Positions 15,145-24,286 of a stretch of DNA of 39,017 nucleotides are shown here, piece by piece. Within the stretch, counting starts at the first letter, position 1, and every line of letters begins with the position of its first letter. The notes under the pieces were generated by a model, which had not been told where the DNA came from, made no database searches, and saw only the letters and a list, made by a program, of their open reading frames with translations. This DNA is from Actinomycetota bacterium (GTDB lineage: Bacteria > Actinomycetota > Geothermincolia > Fen-727 > Anoxymicrobiaceae): NCBI GenBank assembly GCA_020062425.1, contig JAGUWJ010000168.1:1-39017 (forward strand). The letters are read 5' to 3'. Position numbers and translations under genes: made by a program.

Positions 15145-15209
15145 TGGTCTTTTGTAGCCGATAGTGTTGCAAAGGGGCGAGTAATGGTGTAAAGTGGTGA
15201 AGCGTGGAG
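15145..15209 (+). promoter_or_regulatory. MraZ operator: 10-bp phased TGGNG repeats upstream of mraZ
   Basis: Three strong repeats, TGGTG (15185), TGGTG (15195) and TGGAG (15205), begin exactly 10 bases apart just ahead of mraZ. Weaker in-phase copies lie at 15175 (GGGCG), 15165 (TGTTG) and 15145 (TGGTC). MraZ is known to bind direct repeats of this kind with one helical turn spacing and to autoregulate the dcw cluster. The strong repeats end 16 bases before the start codon, so bound MraZ would block transcript start or elongation. Confidence 0.8.
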
Positions 15210-15225
15210 AGGTGAGAGGTAAGCT

Positions 15226-15648
15226 ATGCTGGTCGGTTCATTACAGAGAGCGGTCGACGCCAAGGGCAGGATAATACTGCCACGCGAGTTCCGTTCCGAC
15301 TTCGAGGGCGGCCTCATGGTGACGAAGGGGCTCGATAACTGCCTGCTGCTTTACCCCATGAGGGAGTGGGAGAACCTCGTCGGGCGCATCGATGAGATGC
15401 CATCCGGGAGCGAGTCGACCAGGAGGTTCACCCGGCTGTTCTTCGCGAACGCGCACCACCTGATGCCCGACGGCCAGGGAAGGGTCCTTGTCCCTCCCCG
15501 TCTCCGCGAGATGGTGGGCATAAAGAACGAAGTGGTCATAGTGGGCCTCTCGAACAAGGCCGAGGTATGGGAACCGGAGAGATGGAGCATATACACCAGC
15601 GAGAACGAGGAGCATTACGAGCAGTCCGCGTCAGACATCGGGGTGTGA
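15226..15648 (+). CDS. mraZ: Transcriptional regulator MraZ
   Basis: The 140-residue protein has two AbrB-like SpoVT/MraZ repeats. The first is MLVGSLQRAVDAKGRIILPREFR (1-23) and the second is ANAHHLMPDGQGRVLVPPRLRE (about 74-95). Each carries the D-x-K/Q-GR-x2-x-P core. MraZ forms a ring and binds phased repeats ahead of its own operon to repress dcw transcription. The ATG at 15226 follows GAGAGGT. It is the first gene of the division and cell wall operon, and rsmH starts at its stop codon. The length is normal. Confidence 0.97.
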   Translation: MLVGSLQRAVDAKGRIILPREFRSDFEGGLMVTKGLDNCLLLYPMREWENLVGRIDEMPSGSESTRRFTRLFFANAHHLMPDGQGRVLVPPRLREMVGIKNEVVIVGLSNKAEVWEPERWSIYTSENEEHYEQSASDIGV

Positions 15649-15649
15649 T

Positions 15650-16594
15650 GTGGAAGGCGCTGGCAGCGCGGGGCACAGGCCGGTCATGCTGGCCGAAGTT
15701 CTCCAGTACCTTGCGCCAGAGAAAGGAGAAGTGATCGTCGATGGAACACTCGGAGCAGGCGGACACGCTGAAGCTGTCCTTGAAAGGATCGCGCCTGGGG
15801 GCAGGCTCATTGGTATTGACAGAGACCCGGCGGCAGTTGCTGAAGCGCGGAAGCGGCTTGACCCCCTGGGGTCGGCGGTCAGTATACATCGCGAAAATTA
15901 CCGAGATATGCAGTCCGTCCTTGATGGCGAAGGGCTAGAGACGGTTGATGGGATTCTGCTCGACCTGGGGCTCTCATCCATGCAGGTGGACGACCCCGAT
16001 AGGGGCTTCAGCTTCAGGTCGGATGGGCCACTGGACATGCGAATGGGACCTGACGCTACTCAAAAAGCGGAGGAGATCGTGAACACTGAGACCGAGCAGG
16101 AGCTTGCTCGGATCATATTCAGATATGGAGACGAGCGGTGGGCCAGGCGTATCGCCCACTTCATCGTGGAGGCAAGGGAGCGCCGCCCCCTACAGACGAC
16201 CCGCGAGCTTTCGAAAGTCGTGGAGGACGCGGTTCCGGTCTCGGCAAGGCGGGGCCGCAAACACCCGGCTCGAAAGACGTTCCAGGCGCTCCGCGTTGCG
16301 GTGAACAACGAACTCGAGGATCTCAGGGAGGGGATCATTGCAGGAGTCGAACGCCTGGCCCCGTCCGGGCGGATAGTAGTGCTTTCGTATCAGTCTCATG
16401 AGGACAGGATAGTGAAACGCACGTTCAACTCCCTGGCAGGAGGACTCGACTATCCGCCCGGAGGACCGCTCGAGAGCTTACCCGTCCTCGAAGTCCTCAC
16501 CAGGAGGCCTATGCGCGCCTCCGAGAAAGAGATCGAAGACAACCCGCGTGCCAGGAGCGCAAAGCTGCGGGCGGCCGAGAGAAGAGCAGGTTGA
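15650..16594 (+). CDS. rsmH: 16S rRNA (cytosine-1402-N4)-methyltransferase RsmH
   Basis: The 314-residue SAM-dependent methyltransferase begins with the family hallmark HRPVMLAEVLQYL. It has the SAM loop DGTLGAGGHAEAVL (about 32-45), GIDRDPAAVAEA, ILLDLGLSSMQVDDPDRGFSF and KTFQALRVAVNNEL. It methylates C1402 of 16S rRNA in the 30S P site and sits second in most dcw clusters (formerly mraW). The GTG at 15650 lies next to the mraZ stop. An ATG further in would remove the conserved HRPVML motif. The stop TGA abuts the ftsL ATG. Confidence 0.97.
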   Translation: MEGAGSAGHRPVMLAEVLQYLAPEKGEVIVDGTLGAGGHAEAVLERIAPGGRLIGIDRDPAAVAEARKRLDPLGSAVSIHRENYRDMQSVLDGEGLETVDGILLDLGLSSMQVDDPDRGFSFRSDGPLDMRMGPDATQKAEEIVNTETEQELARIIFRYGDERWARRIAHFIVEARERRPLQTTRELSKVVEDAVPVSARRGRKHPARKTFQALRVAVNNELEDLREGIIAGVERLAPSGRIVVLSYQSHEDRIVKRTFNSLAGGLDYPPGGPLESLPVLEVLTRRPMRASEKEIEDNPRARSAKLRAAERRAG

Positions 16595-17068
16595 ATGACT
16601 GCGGCTGAAAAGGCGAAGAGGAGGAGCAAGAAGCTCTGTAAACCAAAAAGAAAACCCGGGCCGGAGCCGCGCGCGAAGCGGCTCACCTTCGGATTCCTCA
16701 TGCTGGTCCTGTTCATCCTCGGTTGCATCGGCGTATTCATGGTGGCAATGCACCAGAGCGCGGTCGGGCGCGATATTGAGACCAGGCGAATCGAGCAGGA
16801 GATCGCCTCGGAGAAGACCAAGCAGAAGAGCATGCGGGTCGAGCTTGCACGACTGAGATCACCCGGGCGCGTCGCCAGGGTGGCCCAGGAGGAACTGGAC
16901 TTCCAGGAACCGTGCACCGTTATCTACCTTAGGTATTCGAGCACTTCAGACGGCGGCGTCGCTTCTATCAAGACCCATGCCGCGCGTGACAAGGAGTCAC
17001 CGGAGCAGGGCGAGAAGAATCAAACGTCCGCGGAGAAGGAAAGCGCAAGCGAGCTGACTCGAAGATAG
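16595..17068 (+). CDS. ftsL: Cell division protein FtsL
   Basis: The 157-residue bitopic protein has a Lys/Arg-rich cytoplasmic N-terminus (1-30) and one membrane segment (about 31-53). A helical coiled-coil stretch ends in LRSPGRVARVAQEELDFQEP, the septum-initiator type pattern. A hydrophilic, probably disordered C-terminal tail follows. FtsL forms a complex with FtsB/DivIC and FtsQ that activates FtsW-FtsI at the septum. Sequence conservation of FtsL is low, so the call relies on topology and its position between rsmH and the ftsI transpeptidase. Its tail is longer than in many relatives. Confidence 0.88.
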   Translation: MTAAEKAKRRSKKLCKPKRKPGPEPRAKRLTFGFLMLVLFILGCIGVFMVAMHQSAVGRDIETRRIEQEIASEKTKQKSMRVELARLRSPGRVARVAQEELDFQEPCTVIYLRYSSTSDGGVASIKTHAARDKESPEQGEKNQTSAEKESASELTRR

Positions 17069-18790
17069 GTGAGACCGGTGGCCCAGAGAGAAGGCAGGGA
17101 CAGGAGGATAGCCCTCGTCAGCTTTCTCTTGTTCATGGGGCTTGTTGTTGTAGCAGGCAAGCTATTTGTCATCCAGGGTCTGGAGGCCGGACGCTACCGG
17201 AAGCTCGCCGAAGAGCAGCGGGATACGATCATCACGGTTACGCCCAGGCGGGGCACCGTACTCGACCGCGAAGGCGAGATAATCGCCATCAGCGAAGACG
17301 CGACGACCATATACGCCACGCCCTACCAGGTAAAAGACAAGCCTGGTACCGCGCTTAAGATAGCCACCGTCCTGAACTCCGACGAGGACGAAATACTCGA
17401 CAGACTGGAACAGCCTACAGGTTTTGTCTATTTAATGCGTAAGGTCGACAAGACGGTCGCGCAGAAGCTCAAAGAGGAAGACCTCGAGGGCATCGGCTAC
17501 ATAGAGGAAAGCAAGCGTTTCTACCCGCTCGGCAGCCTATTCTCACAGGTGATCGGCGTGGTGGATGTCGACAATAAAGGCTCTTCTGGCCTGGAGTTCC
17601 ACTACGAGGACATCCTGGGAGGGAAAGGTGGGGAGATACTCCTCGAGCGAGACGCCGCCGGAAACCCGATCCCCGGTAGCGAGAAGAAGAGGCTCGAGGC
17701 TGTTGACGGCGTGGACCTGCGGATGACCCTCGACAAGGATATCCAGGCAAGGCTCGAGGAGTCGCTGGAGAGCGGTTTCGAGCGATACGGGGCCAGGGCG
17801 GGCACGGGGATCGTCATGGACTGTAATACCGGCGCAGTGCTGGCGATGGCGACCTATCCCACTTTCGATCCGAACAAGCGGGAGGACCTCGACCCTGAGG
17901 AAATGCGCAGTCGCGCCGTGACCGACATCTACGAACCCGGGTCGGTGATGAAGGTCCTGACGGCTGCGGCCGCACTGGAGCAGGGAGTTGTCAACAGTGG
18001 TACAGTGCTGAACGTACCGTCCGAGCTGAATGTCGCGGACAAGGTCTTCAAGGAAGCGGAGCCCATGCCCTCCCGACAGCTCACGTTTTCTCAAGTCATC
18101 AGTCAGTCGTCTAACGTAGGGACCATACAGGTGGCGATGGAGCTGGGTCCGGTCCAGCTATCCTCGTACCAGGACCTCCTTGGACTGGGGCGCCCGACGG
18201 GCATAGACTTCCCGGGGGAAGTAGCCGGCCTGGTACCTCCCTACAGCGAGTGGTCAGGCACGAGCGCGGCCACCATGAGCATCGGGCAGGGGATTTCCGT
18301 GACGCCTATGCAGATAGCATGTGTTGTTGCGTGCATCGCGAATGGTGGAAGAAAGGTAGCTCCACATCTGCTGCAGTCGAAGATCGAGGACAGGGGATCG
18401 GTTGACATGGGTCTGGGGGGGCTGGGTGAAAGAGTACTTTCCGAGGCGACTTGCAGGGAGCTAACAGGGATACTCGAAAAAGTTGTGTCACCAGGCAACA
18501 CGGGAGTCAAAGCGGCAGTCGACTACTACAGGGTCGCAGGAAAGACCGGAACCGCGGCCAAGCCTCTAAAGGGGGGCCGGGGTTACGGCGGTGGCTACAT
18601 GGCGACCTTCGCAGGATTTGCTCCCGCGGAGGACCCCCGACTGGTATGCCTGATAGTCTTTGACGATCCCTCACCGATATGGGGTGGAGACACCGCCGCG
18701 CCTGTATTCAGCGAGGTCATGGGATTCAGCCTGCAGCACCTAAAAATAGACCCGAGCTTCGAACCAACATCCGCCGGCGAGGAAGACTGA
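17069..18790 (+). CDS. ftsI: Septal peptidoglycan transpeptidase FtsI (class B PBP)
   Basis: The 573-residue class B penicillin-binding protein has one N-terminal membrane anchor (about 13-36). The PBP dimerisation region includes RRGTVLDREGEIIA (60-73). The transpeptidase domain has all three motifs: SVMK with nucleophile Ser292, SSN (347-349) and KTGTA starting at Lys492. It cross-links lipid II-derived glycan strands at the division site with FtsW. No C-terminal PASTA domains follow, unlike many firmicute and some actinobacterial homologues. The GTG at 17069 directly follows the ftsL stop. Confidence 0.96.
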   Translation: MRPVAQREGRDRRIALVSFLLFMGLVVVAGKLFVIQGLEAGRYRKLAEEQRDTIITVTPRRGTVLDREGEIIAISEDATTIYATPYQVKDKPGTALKIATVLNSDEDEILDRLEQPTGFVYLMRKVDKTVAQKLKEEDLEGIGYIEESKRFYPLGSLFSQVIGVVDVDNKGSSGLEFHYEDILGGKGGEILLERDAAGNPIPGSEKKRLEAVDGVDLRMTLDKDIQARLEESLESGFERYGARAGTGIVMDCNTGAVLAMATYPTFDPNKREDLDPEEMRSRAVTDIYEPGSVMKVLTAAAALEQGVVNSGTVLNVPSELNVADKVFKEAEPMPSRQLTFSQVISQSSNVGTIQVAMELGPVQLSSYQDLLGLGRPTGIDFPGEVAGLVPPYSEWSGTSAATMSIGQGISVTPMQIACVVACIANGGRKVAPHLLQSKIEDRGSVDMGLGGLGERVLSEATCRELTGILEKVVSPGNTGVKAAVDYYRVAGKTGTAAKPLKGGRGYGGGYMATFAGFAPAEDPRLVCLIVFDDPSPIWGGDTAAPVFSEVMGFSLQHLKIDPSFEPTSAGEED

Positions 18791-18791
18791 G

Positions 18792-18965
18792 ATGATAGAG
18801 ACGGTAAGAATAGCTGGAACGCTCATCAAATGCAGCTTCAGCAAGCGGGAGAGGGGTTACTTGACTTCGAAGCACATGCGGTCAAAGAGGACACGTGGGA
18901 TAGAGGACGGCGAACGGAGGGGCGACGAGGAACATGCGAGTGGAAGATCTGCTGGAAGGCGTTGA
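18792..18965 (+). CDS. Possible small basic protein between ftsI and murE (57 aa)
   Basis: The ATG at 18792 has a GAGGA tract about 8 bases upstream, inside the end of ftsI. The frame runs 57 codons and overlaps the murE start by 32 bases in another frame. The product is Arg/Lys/Gly-rich (for example SKRERGYLTSKHMRSKRTRG) with no recognisable domain or membrane segment. It fills the only sizeable gap (143 bases) in this part of the operon, which is why I list it. It may equally be untranslated leader of murE. Confidence 0.28.
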   Translation: MIETVRIAGTLIKCSFSKRERGYLTSKHMRSKRTRGIEDGERRGDEEHASGRSAGRR

Positions 18966-20418
18966 GGCACGGTTGCTTCAGGGGGCGCCCGAAAAGGTGA
19001 CGGGCGTCTCCTACGACAGCCGGACGGTGGAGCCTGGAGAGGCTTTTTTCTGTATTAAAGGGCTGATCACCGATGGTCATCTGCACACGGGCCAGGCAGT
19101 CGAGAAGGGAGCATCCCTGCTTGTTGTCGAACGTATGCCCGATGACGAACTGCCGCCTGAAACGGCGGTCGTTAAGGTTCCAGATACACGGGCCGCGCTT
19201 GCGCGTGGTTCGGCGAACTTCTTCGGACGGCCTTCAAGCGAGCTGAAGCTCGTCGGAGTGACCGGCACCAACGGAAAGACCACTACCACTTTCCTGGTGG
19301 AGAACATATTCAAGAAGGCCGAAAAGGTCACCGGGCTCATCGGCACCGTCGAGAACCACATCGGCGACCGCGTCGAGCCGGTCACCAGGACCACGCCAGA
19401 ATCGATGGACCTTCAACGCCTGCTCAGAAGGATGGTCGACAGCGGGGTAGAGATCGCGGTCATGGAGGTCTCTTCACATGCCCTTGAGCTCCACAGGGTA
19501 GACGCATGTGATTTCGACGTGGTCGTTTTTACTAACCTCACGCAGGACCATCTGGACTTCCACATCTCGCTCGAAGAATACTTCGGCGCCAAGAGGAGGT
19601 TGTTCGAGGGCGGCGAGTTCGGAGAGGACAGGATAGCGCTGATAAACATCGATGACGGGTTCGGTCGCCGGTTGCTCGAAGAGACCCAGCTGCCCACGCG
19701 CAGTTACGGGTTGGACCCTGGAGCCAAGGTACGGGCGTCGGACATCGAGGTATCTTCCGAAGGGAACCGTTTCAAACTCGATCTGTACGGTGAGGAGATG
19801 CCGGTGTCGACCCGCCTACAGGGGAGGTTCAACGTTTACAACTGCGTGAGCGCGGCAGGCGCCGCTTACGAGCTTGATGCCGGATCGAGCAGCATACTGT
19901 CAGGCCTCGAGTCTCTGCACGGGGTACCGGGCAGGTTCGAGAACATCGATTGCGGACAATCGTTCACGGTGATAGTGGATTACGCCCACACGCCGGACGG
20001 GGTGAGGAGCCTTCTCGAAGCGTGCCGGGAGGTATCGGGCGGGCGGGTGATGATCGTGGTCGGTTGCGGTGGGGACAGGGACCGCTCCAAGCGCCCTCTG
20101 ATGGGCGCTGCGGCCGCCGAGATCTCCGACAGGTGCATATTCACTTCGGATAATCCGCGAGGTGAGGACCCCGGTTCCATAATAGAGATGATACTCGAGG
20201 GAGTGCGGGGGAGGTTCCCGCCTGAAAAGTACATGGTGGAGGTCGACCGCAGGGAAGCCATCCGGAAAGCGTTCTCGCTGGCGGAACCGGGAGACCTTGT
20301 CGTGATTGCAGGAAAAGGCCATGAGAGCGGCCAAATCTTTGCAGACGGAGTGATACCGTTCGACGACCGGCAGGTGGCGCGTGAGTGCCTGAAAGAGGTG
20401 CCAGGTGCTGTCTGTTAG
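18934..20418 (+). CDS. murE: UDP-MurNAc-tripeptide ligase MurE (meso-DAP type)
   Basis: The 494-residue Mur ligase has GVSYDSRTVEPGEAFFCIKG (24-43) for UDP binding. The ATP loop is GVTGTNGKTTTTF (108-120), the carbamylated-lysine region is FGAKRRLFEG, and VDYAHTPDGV follows. DNPRGEDP starts at residue 406. In the family DNPR identifies addition of meso-diaminopimelate, so this organism probably makes DAP-type peptidoglycan. The reaction joins meso-DAP to UDP-MurNAc-L-Ala-D-Glu using ATP in the cytoplasm. The ATG at 18934 follows GAGGAAC. The end overlaps murF by 14 bases. Confidence 0.97.
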   Translation: MRVEDLLEGVEARLLQGAPEKVTGVSYDSRTVEPGEAFFCIKGLITDGHLHTGQAVEKGASLLVVERMPDDELPPETAVVKVPDTRAALARGSANFFGRPSSELKLVGVTGTNGKTTTTFLVENIFKKAEKVTGLIGTVENHIGDRVEPVTRTTPESMDLQRLLRRMVDSGVEIAVMEVSSHALELHRVDACDFDVVVFTNLTQDHLDFHISLEEYFGAKRRLFEGGEFGEDRIALINIDDGFGRRLLEETQLPTRSYGLDPGAKVRASDIEVSSEGNRFKLDLYGEEMPVSTRLQGRFNVYNCVSAAGAAYELDAGSSSILSGLESLHGVPGRFENIDCGQSFTVIVDYAHTPDGVRSLLEACREVSGGRVMIVVGCGGDRDRSKRPLMGAAAAEISDRCIFTSDNPRGEDPGSIIEMILEGVRGRFPPEKYMVEVDRREAIRKAFSLAEPGDLVVIAGKGHESGQIFADGVIPFDDRQVARECLKEVPGAVC

Positions 20419-21835
20419 TCTCGAGGAAGTGGCCGGGGCGACCGGAGGCACTCTCAGCAGTGGCGGGGGGTCCCGAGTGAAGCGTGTCTCCACTGACACG
20501 CGCACTCTTAAGAAGGGCTCTTTGTTCTTCGCACTCAAAGGTGAAAGTTTCGATGGACACGCTTTCCTTATGGAGGCCGCCCGTTCAGGCGCAGGAGCGG
20601 CAGTGGTGTCGGCTAGAAGCCGGTACCTGCCTGAGTTCACGCGTGAAATTCCCGGTTTCCCTCTGATCAAGGTACATGACACCACCAGGGCACTGGGAGA
20701 CCTGGCGTGTTTCGTACGCAAGGGATTGGACGCCAAGGTGGTGGGCATCACTGGAACCACTGGAAAGACCTGCACCAAGGATTTCCTGGTCGCGATACTC
20801 TCGAGATTGATGCGCGTGGTCCACTCCCCGGGGAATTATAACAACGAGATAGGTCTTCCCCTTACGATCTTCGACGCGGATGAAAAGGACCAGGCGATTG
20901 TGCTGGAGATGGGGGCGCGGCGGCCGGGCGATATCAGAAGACTCGCCGGCATAGCCGAGCCCGGGTTCGGGATCATCACCAATGTCGGTCCGGGTCACCT
21001 GGAGCTGTTCAAGACCGAGGAGAAAGTGGCCCGCACCAAGGCTGAGCTGGCGGAATCCATCTCTGATGGTGGAGTCCTGGTGCTGAATGCAGACGACCCC
21101 CGTTCCGATTGGATTGCTTCGCGGACGAGCGCAAGAGTGTTGCGCTTCGGGCTCCGGGCCGACGCGGAGTACCGCGCCGCTGACATTGTTACCGACGGCC
21201 TGGCAAGGCCATCGTTCAGGTTGAAAGGCCCCGGCCTCGGGGTTGACGTGATTCTGAGGGAGTCGGGACGTCTACAGGTGCCGAACGCCCTAGCCGCGGC
21301 GGCCTGCGCGCACGCTATGGGCGCAGGCCCGGCGGAGATACAAGAGTGCCTGGGCAGGGCGTCGCTGAGTCCCTGGCGCATGGAAGTGAAGAAGGCGCCG
21401 GACGGATATGTGGTGATAAACGACACGTACAATGCGAATCCTCTCTCGATGCGGAGCGCCCTGGCCACGCTTGCCGAGTTCGGACCCGGGAGTCGTACCG
21501 TTGCTGTCCTGGGTGGCATGGCTGAGCTGGGCGCAAACAGCAGGGAGTTCCACAAGCAGGTCGGCGCATGTGCCGCTGAAGTCGACATCGACATACTGGT
21601 CACAGTCGGCAGGCAGGCAAGGAGTTACGCCACTGCGGCACTGGTGGAGGGGATGCCCAGGGGCAGCGTGTTCAGGTGCGGTGACATATCGGAAGCGGAA
21701 ATGCGACTCGGTGAGGTACTCGAACCGGGGGACGCGGTACTTTTGAAGGCTTCCAGGGTCGCGCGTCTGGAGGTGCTCGCGGCCAGGCTGCTGGATAAGG
21801 GATTCATCGAAGACAGGGTGGTAGAAATTGTATAG
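20405..21835 (+). CDS. murF: UDP-MurNAc-pentapeptide synthetase MurF
   Basis: The 476-residue ligase has the MurF pattern. It starts VSTDTRTLKKGSLFFALKG (28-46), has ATP loop GITGTTGKTCTKDF (about 114-127), NYNNEIGLPLTI, EMGARRPGDI and NDTYNANPLSM, and ends with VLLKASRVARLE. It adds D-Ala-D-Ala (from the Ddl encoded downstream) to UDP-MurNAc-tripeptide. The GTG start at 20405 lies inside murE after AGAGGTG. The 3' end overlaps the TTG start of mraY by 8 bases, consistent with tight coupling. Confidence 0.97.
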   Translation: MLSVSLEEVAGATGGTLSSGGGSRVKRVSTDTRTLKKGSLFFALKGESFDGHAFLMEAARSGAGAAVVSARSRYLPEFTREIPGFPLIKVHDTTRALGDLACFVRKGLDAKVVGITGTTGKTCTKDFLVAILSRLMRVVHSPGNYNNEIGLPLTIFDADEKDQAIVLEMGARRPGDIRRLAGIAEPGFGIITNVGPGHLELFKTEEKVARTKAELAESISDGGVLVLNADDPRSDWIASRTSARVLRFGLRADAEYRAADIVTDGLARPSFRLKGPGLGVDVILRESGRLQVPNALAAAACAHAMGAGPAEIQECLGRASLSPWRMEVKKAPDGYVVINDTYNANPLSMRSALATLAEFGPGSRTVAVLGGMAELGANSREFHKQVGACAAEVDIDILVTVGRQARSYATAALVEGMPRGSVFRCGDISEAEMRLGEVLEPGDAVLLKASRVARLEVLAARLLDKGFIEDRVVEIV

Positions 21836-22874
21836 GGTCCTGGCCTCAGCGTTCATATCGGGCATGCTGTGCCTTCTGCTCACTCCGGTGCTGATACGCC
21901 TGCTGCGGAAGCGCGAGATCGGTCAGGTCATAAGGGAAGACGGGCCGCAAGCGCATTTCGTCAAAAAGGGCACGCCCACCATGGGTGGGCTGCTGATAGT
22001 GCTGGGGACTGTTGTTTCTTACCTTATACTTTCAGCCAGAACCCCGGAAGGCCTTATAGTCGTCGGGACCATGGTGCTCTGCGGCCTGCTCGGCTTTACC
22101 GACGATTATATCCAGATAAGGAAGAGGCGTTCTCTGGGACTGAAGCCCTCAGTGAAGTTCGCGGGGGAGATGGTGATAGCCATCGCCTTCGCGATGCTTG
22201 CCACGCGGTTTCACTCCACGGGTTACCCGCCTCTCCCGGCTGACCTGAGCTTCGTCGGGAGCACGCTGTTTCCGCTGGGCTGGTTCTTTTTCATCTGGGT
22301 CTTCATAATGGTCACCGCTTCGACCAACGCGGTCAATCTTACTGATGGACTTGACGGACTCGCTTCGGGCTCGATGATAATGGTGATGGCCGCGTACCTG
22401 CTCATCGCGTTCACGATGTTCAGGCATCCCATAACCGAGCATCCGAACTTCTATGATTTCTCCGGGCTGCCCGCTCTGGACATAGCGATAATCTGCGGGG
22501 CGGTCCTGGGAGCATGCGTAGGATTCCTGTGGTGGAACGCCGCTCCCGCCCAGATATTCATGGGGGACACCGGCTCACTGGCGCTGGGTGGAGTGCTGGC
22601 GGCCATTGCCATCATGACCAGAACCCAGCTTCTCCTGCTGCTGCTGGGCGGCTTGTTCGTGATAGAGGCACTTTCCGTGGTTATCCAGGTAGGTGTCTTC
22701 AAGCTGACAAAAGGAAAACGGGTATTCCGCATGGCGCCCATACATCATCATTTCGAGCTGATGGGATGGTCAGAGTTCACGGTCATGGTCCGTCTCTGGA
22801 TCATCAGCGGCTTCTGTGTGATGGCGGGATTCGCCGTGTTCTACGTTGATTTCGTGACGAGGGTCCCCAAGTGA
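21828..22874 (+). CDS. mraY: Phospho-MurNAc-pentapeptide translocase MraY
   Basis: The 348-residue integral membrane protein has about ten hydrophobic segments and all family motifs: KKGTPTMGGLLI, GFTDDYIQIRKRRSLGL (catalytic Asp pair), NAVNLTDGLDGLASG, FMGDTGSLALGG and PIHHHFELMGW. It transfers phospho-MurNAc-pentapeptide to undecaprenyl phosphate to form lipid I at the cytoplasmic face. The TTG at 21828, inside the end of murF, is the start that keeps the first membrane segment intact. A later ATG at 21864 would cut it. The stop overlaps murD as GTGA. Confidence 0.97.
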   Translation: MYRVLASAFISGMLCLLLTPVLIRLLRKREIGQVIREDGPQAHFVKKGTPTMGGLLIVLGTVVSYLILSARTPEGLIVVGTMVLCGLLGFTDDYIQIRKRRSLGLKPSVKFAGEMVIAIAFAMLATRFHSTGYPPLPADLSFVGSTLFPLGWFFFIWVFIMVTASTNAVNLTDGLDGLASGSMIMVMAAYLLIAFTMFRHPITEHPNFYDFSGLPALDIAIICGAVLGACVGFLWWNAAPAQIFMGDTGSLALGGVLAAIAIMTRTQLLLLLLGGLFVIEALSVVIQVGVFKLTKGKRVFRMAPIHHHFELMGWSEFTVMVRLWIISGFCVMAGFAVFYVDFVTRVPK

Positions 22875-24286
22875 TAGACCTCGAAGGATTGAAGGTGCTG
22901 GTCGTAGGACTGGGCGCGAGCGGCGAAGCCGCGGCCCGTGCCGCCACCGGCCTTGGAGCCGGCGTCACCGTCGTGGACAGCTCGGCTTCTCCGCTCAAAG
23001 CGGAATCTGCCCAGGAGATGAAGTCGCTCGGAGTGAATGTGCTGCTGGGGGTGGACATACCAGAGGACATGGGCCTGTTCGACCTGGTGGTTGCGAGCCC
23101 CGGAGTGCCTGACCGGTCAGGGGTCCTGACCGAAGCCAGGGCGAGAGGACGGAAGGTCATCAGCGAGCTGGAGCTCGGCTACAGGTTGCTGGACGGTCAC
23201 ACTTTCCTGGCCGTGACCGGGACCAACGGTAAGACGACGACGACCAGCCTGCTTGGGAAGATGCTGACCGACGCTGGAGTGAGAGCCGTAACGTGCGGAA
23301 ATATCGGAGATCCCGTGGTGGGACTGTACGGGAGAGTAAGCCCCGATGCAGTGCTGGTCGCGGAGGTCTCCAGCTTTCAGCTTCAGAACATAGAGGAGTT
23401 CAGGCCGCGCGTGGGGGTCGTGCTCAACGTGGCGCCAGATCATTTCGACTGGCACAGGGACATGAATGAATACATTTCCGCCAAGGCGCGAATGGTTGAG
23501 AACATGGAAGGCGAAGACAGCCTGGCGTACAACCTGCAGGATCGTGCCTGCGTGGACATCGCCGGCAAAGCGTCGTGCCGCCTCCTGGGGTTCGGCTTGA
23601 CCAGGCAGGAAGGCAGCGCCGTCTGGCTGGACGGGAATTGGATGATCTCCGGAGGCGCGCTTCCCGGGGCGCGGGTGCTCGACGTATCGAAACTCAAGGT
23701 GAAAGGCGCGCACAACGTCCTGAACGTCATGGCGGCAGTGGCTGCAAGCCTGGCGCTGGGAATTGACCCCGCCGAGGCAGGAGCTTCCGCCTGCCGCTTC
23801 GAAGGACTCGAGCACAGGCTCGAGTACGTGGACGATATAGCCGGTGTCAGTTATTTCAACGACTCCAAGGCGACAAATCCGCACGCTGCTCTTAATGCCA
23901 TAAGGACCTTCCACGAGCCACTTGTGGTTATCATGGGTGGAAGGAACAAGGGTCTGGAATTCACCGATCTGGCTCGCGAGGCTTGCGCCCTCCTGGAAAA
24001 AGGTGAGATGAAAGGCATAGTGCTGGTGGGGGAGAGCTCGCCGGAGATAAGGGCAGCGCTCGAAGAGCAGTGCGGTGGCTTCGGAACCGGGCAGATTGTT
24101 GAGGCGTGTGACCTCGAGGACGCCTTGAACAAAGCTCACGTACTTGCGGGAGGTGAGGGTACTGTCCTCTATACCCCTGCGTGCGCCTCGTTCGATATGT
24201 TCCGAGATTACGCGGAACGGGGAAGGGCTTTCAAGGAATCCGTGAGACGGTTCAAAGGAAGTGTCTGCGATGCCGGCCGCGGGTAG
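22871..24286 (+). CDS. murD: UDP-MurNAc-L-alanine:D-glutamate ligase MurD
   Basis: The 471-residue Mur ligase has an N-terminal Rossmann loop LVVGLGASGEAAAR (10-23). The ATP loop is VTGTNGKTTTTSLL (about 115-128), followed by EVSSFQLQ, NVAPDHFDWH, HRLEYV and YFNDSKATNPHAAL. It adds D-Glu to UDP-MurNAc-L-Ala. The GTG at 22871 overlaps the mraY stop by 4 bases. The end overlaps ftsW by 17 bases, with the ftsW ribosome site inside murD. The length is slightly above average, in loops. Confidence 0.97.
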   Translation: MIDLEGLKVLVVGLGASGEAAARAATGLGAGVTVVDSSASPLKAESAQEMKSLGVNVLLGVDIPEDMGLFDLVVASPGVPDRSGVLTEARARGRKVISELELGYRLLDGHTFLAVTGTNGKTTTTSLLGKMLTDAGVRAVTCGNIGDPVVGLYGRVSPDAVLVAEVSSFQLQNIEEFRPRVGVVLNVAPDHFDWHRDMNEYISAKARMVENMEGEDSLAYNLQDRACVDIAGKASCRLLGFGLTRQEGSAVWLDGNWMISGGALPGARVLDVSKLKVKGAHNVLNVMAAVAASLALGIDPAEAGASACRFEGLEHRLEYVDDIAGVSYFNDSKATNPHAALNAIRTFHEPLVVIMGGRNKGLEFTDLAREACALLEKGEMKGIVLVGESSPEIRAALEEQCGGFGTGQIVEACDLEDALNKAHVLAGGEGTVLYTPACASFDMFRDYAERGRAFKESVRRFKGSVCDAGRG

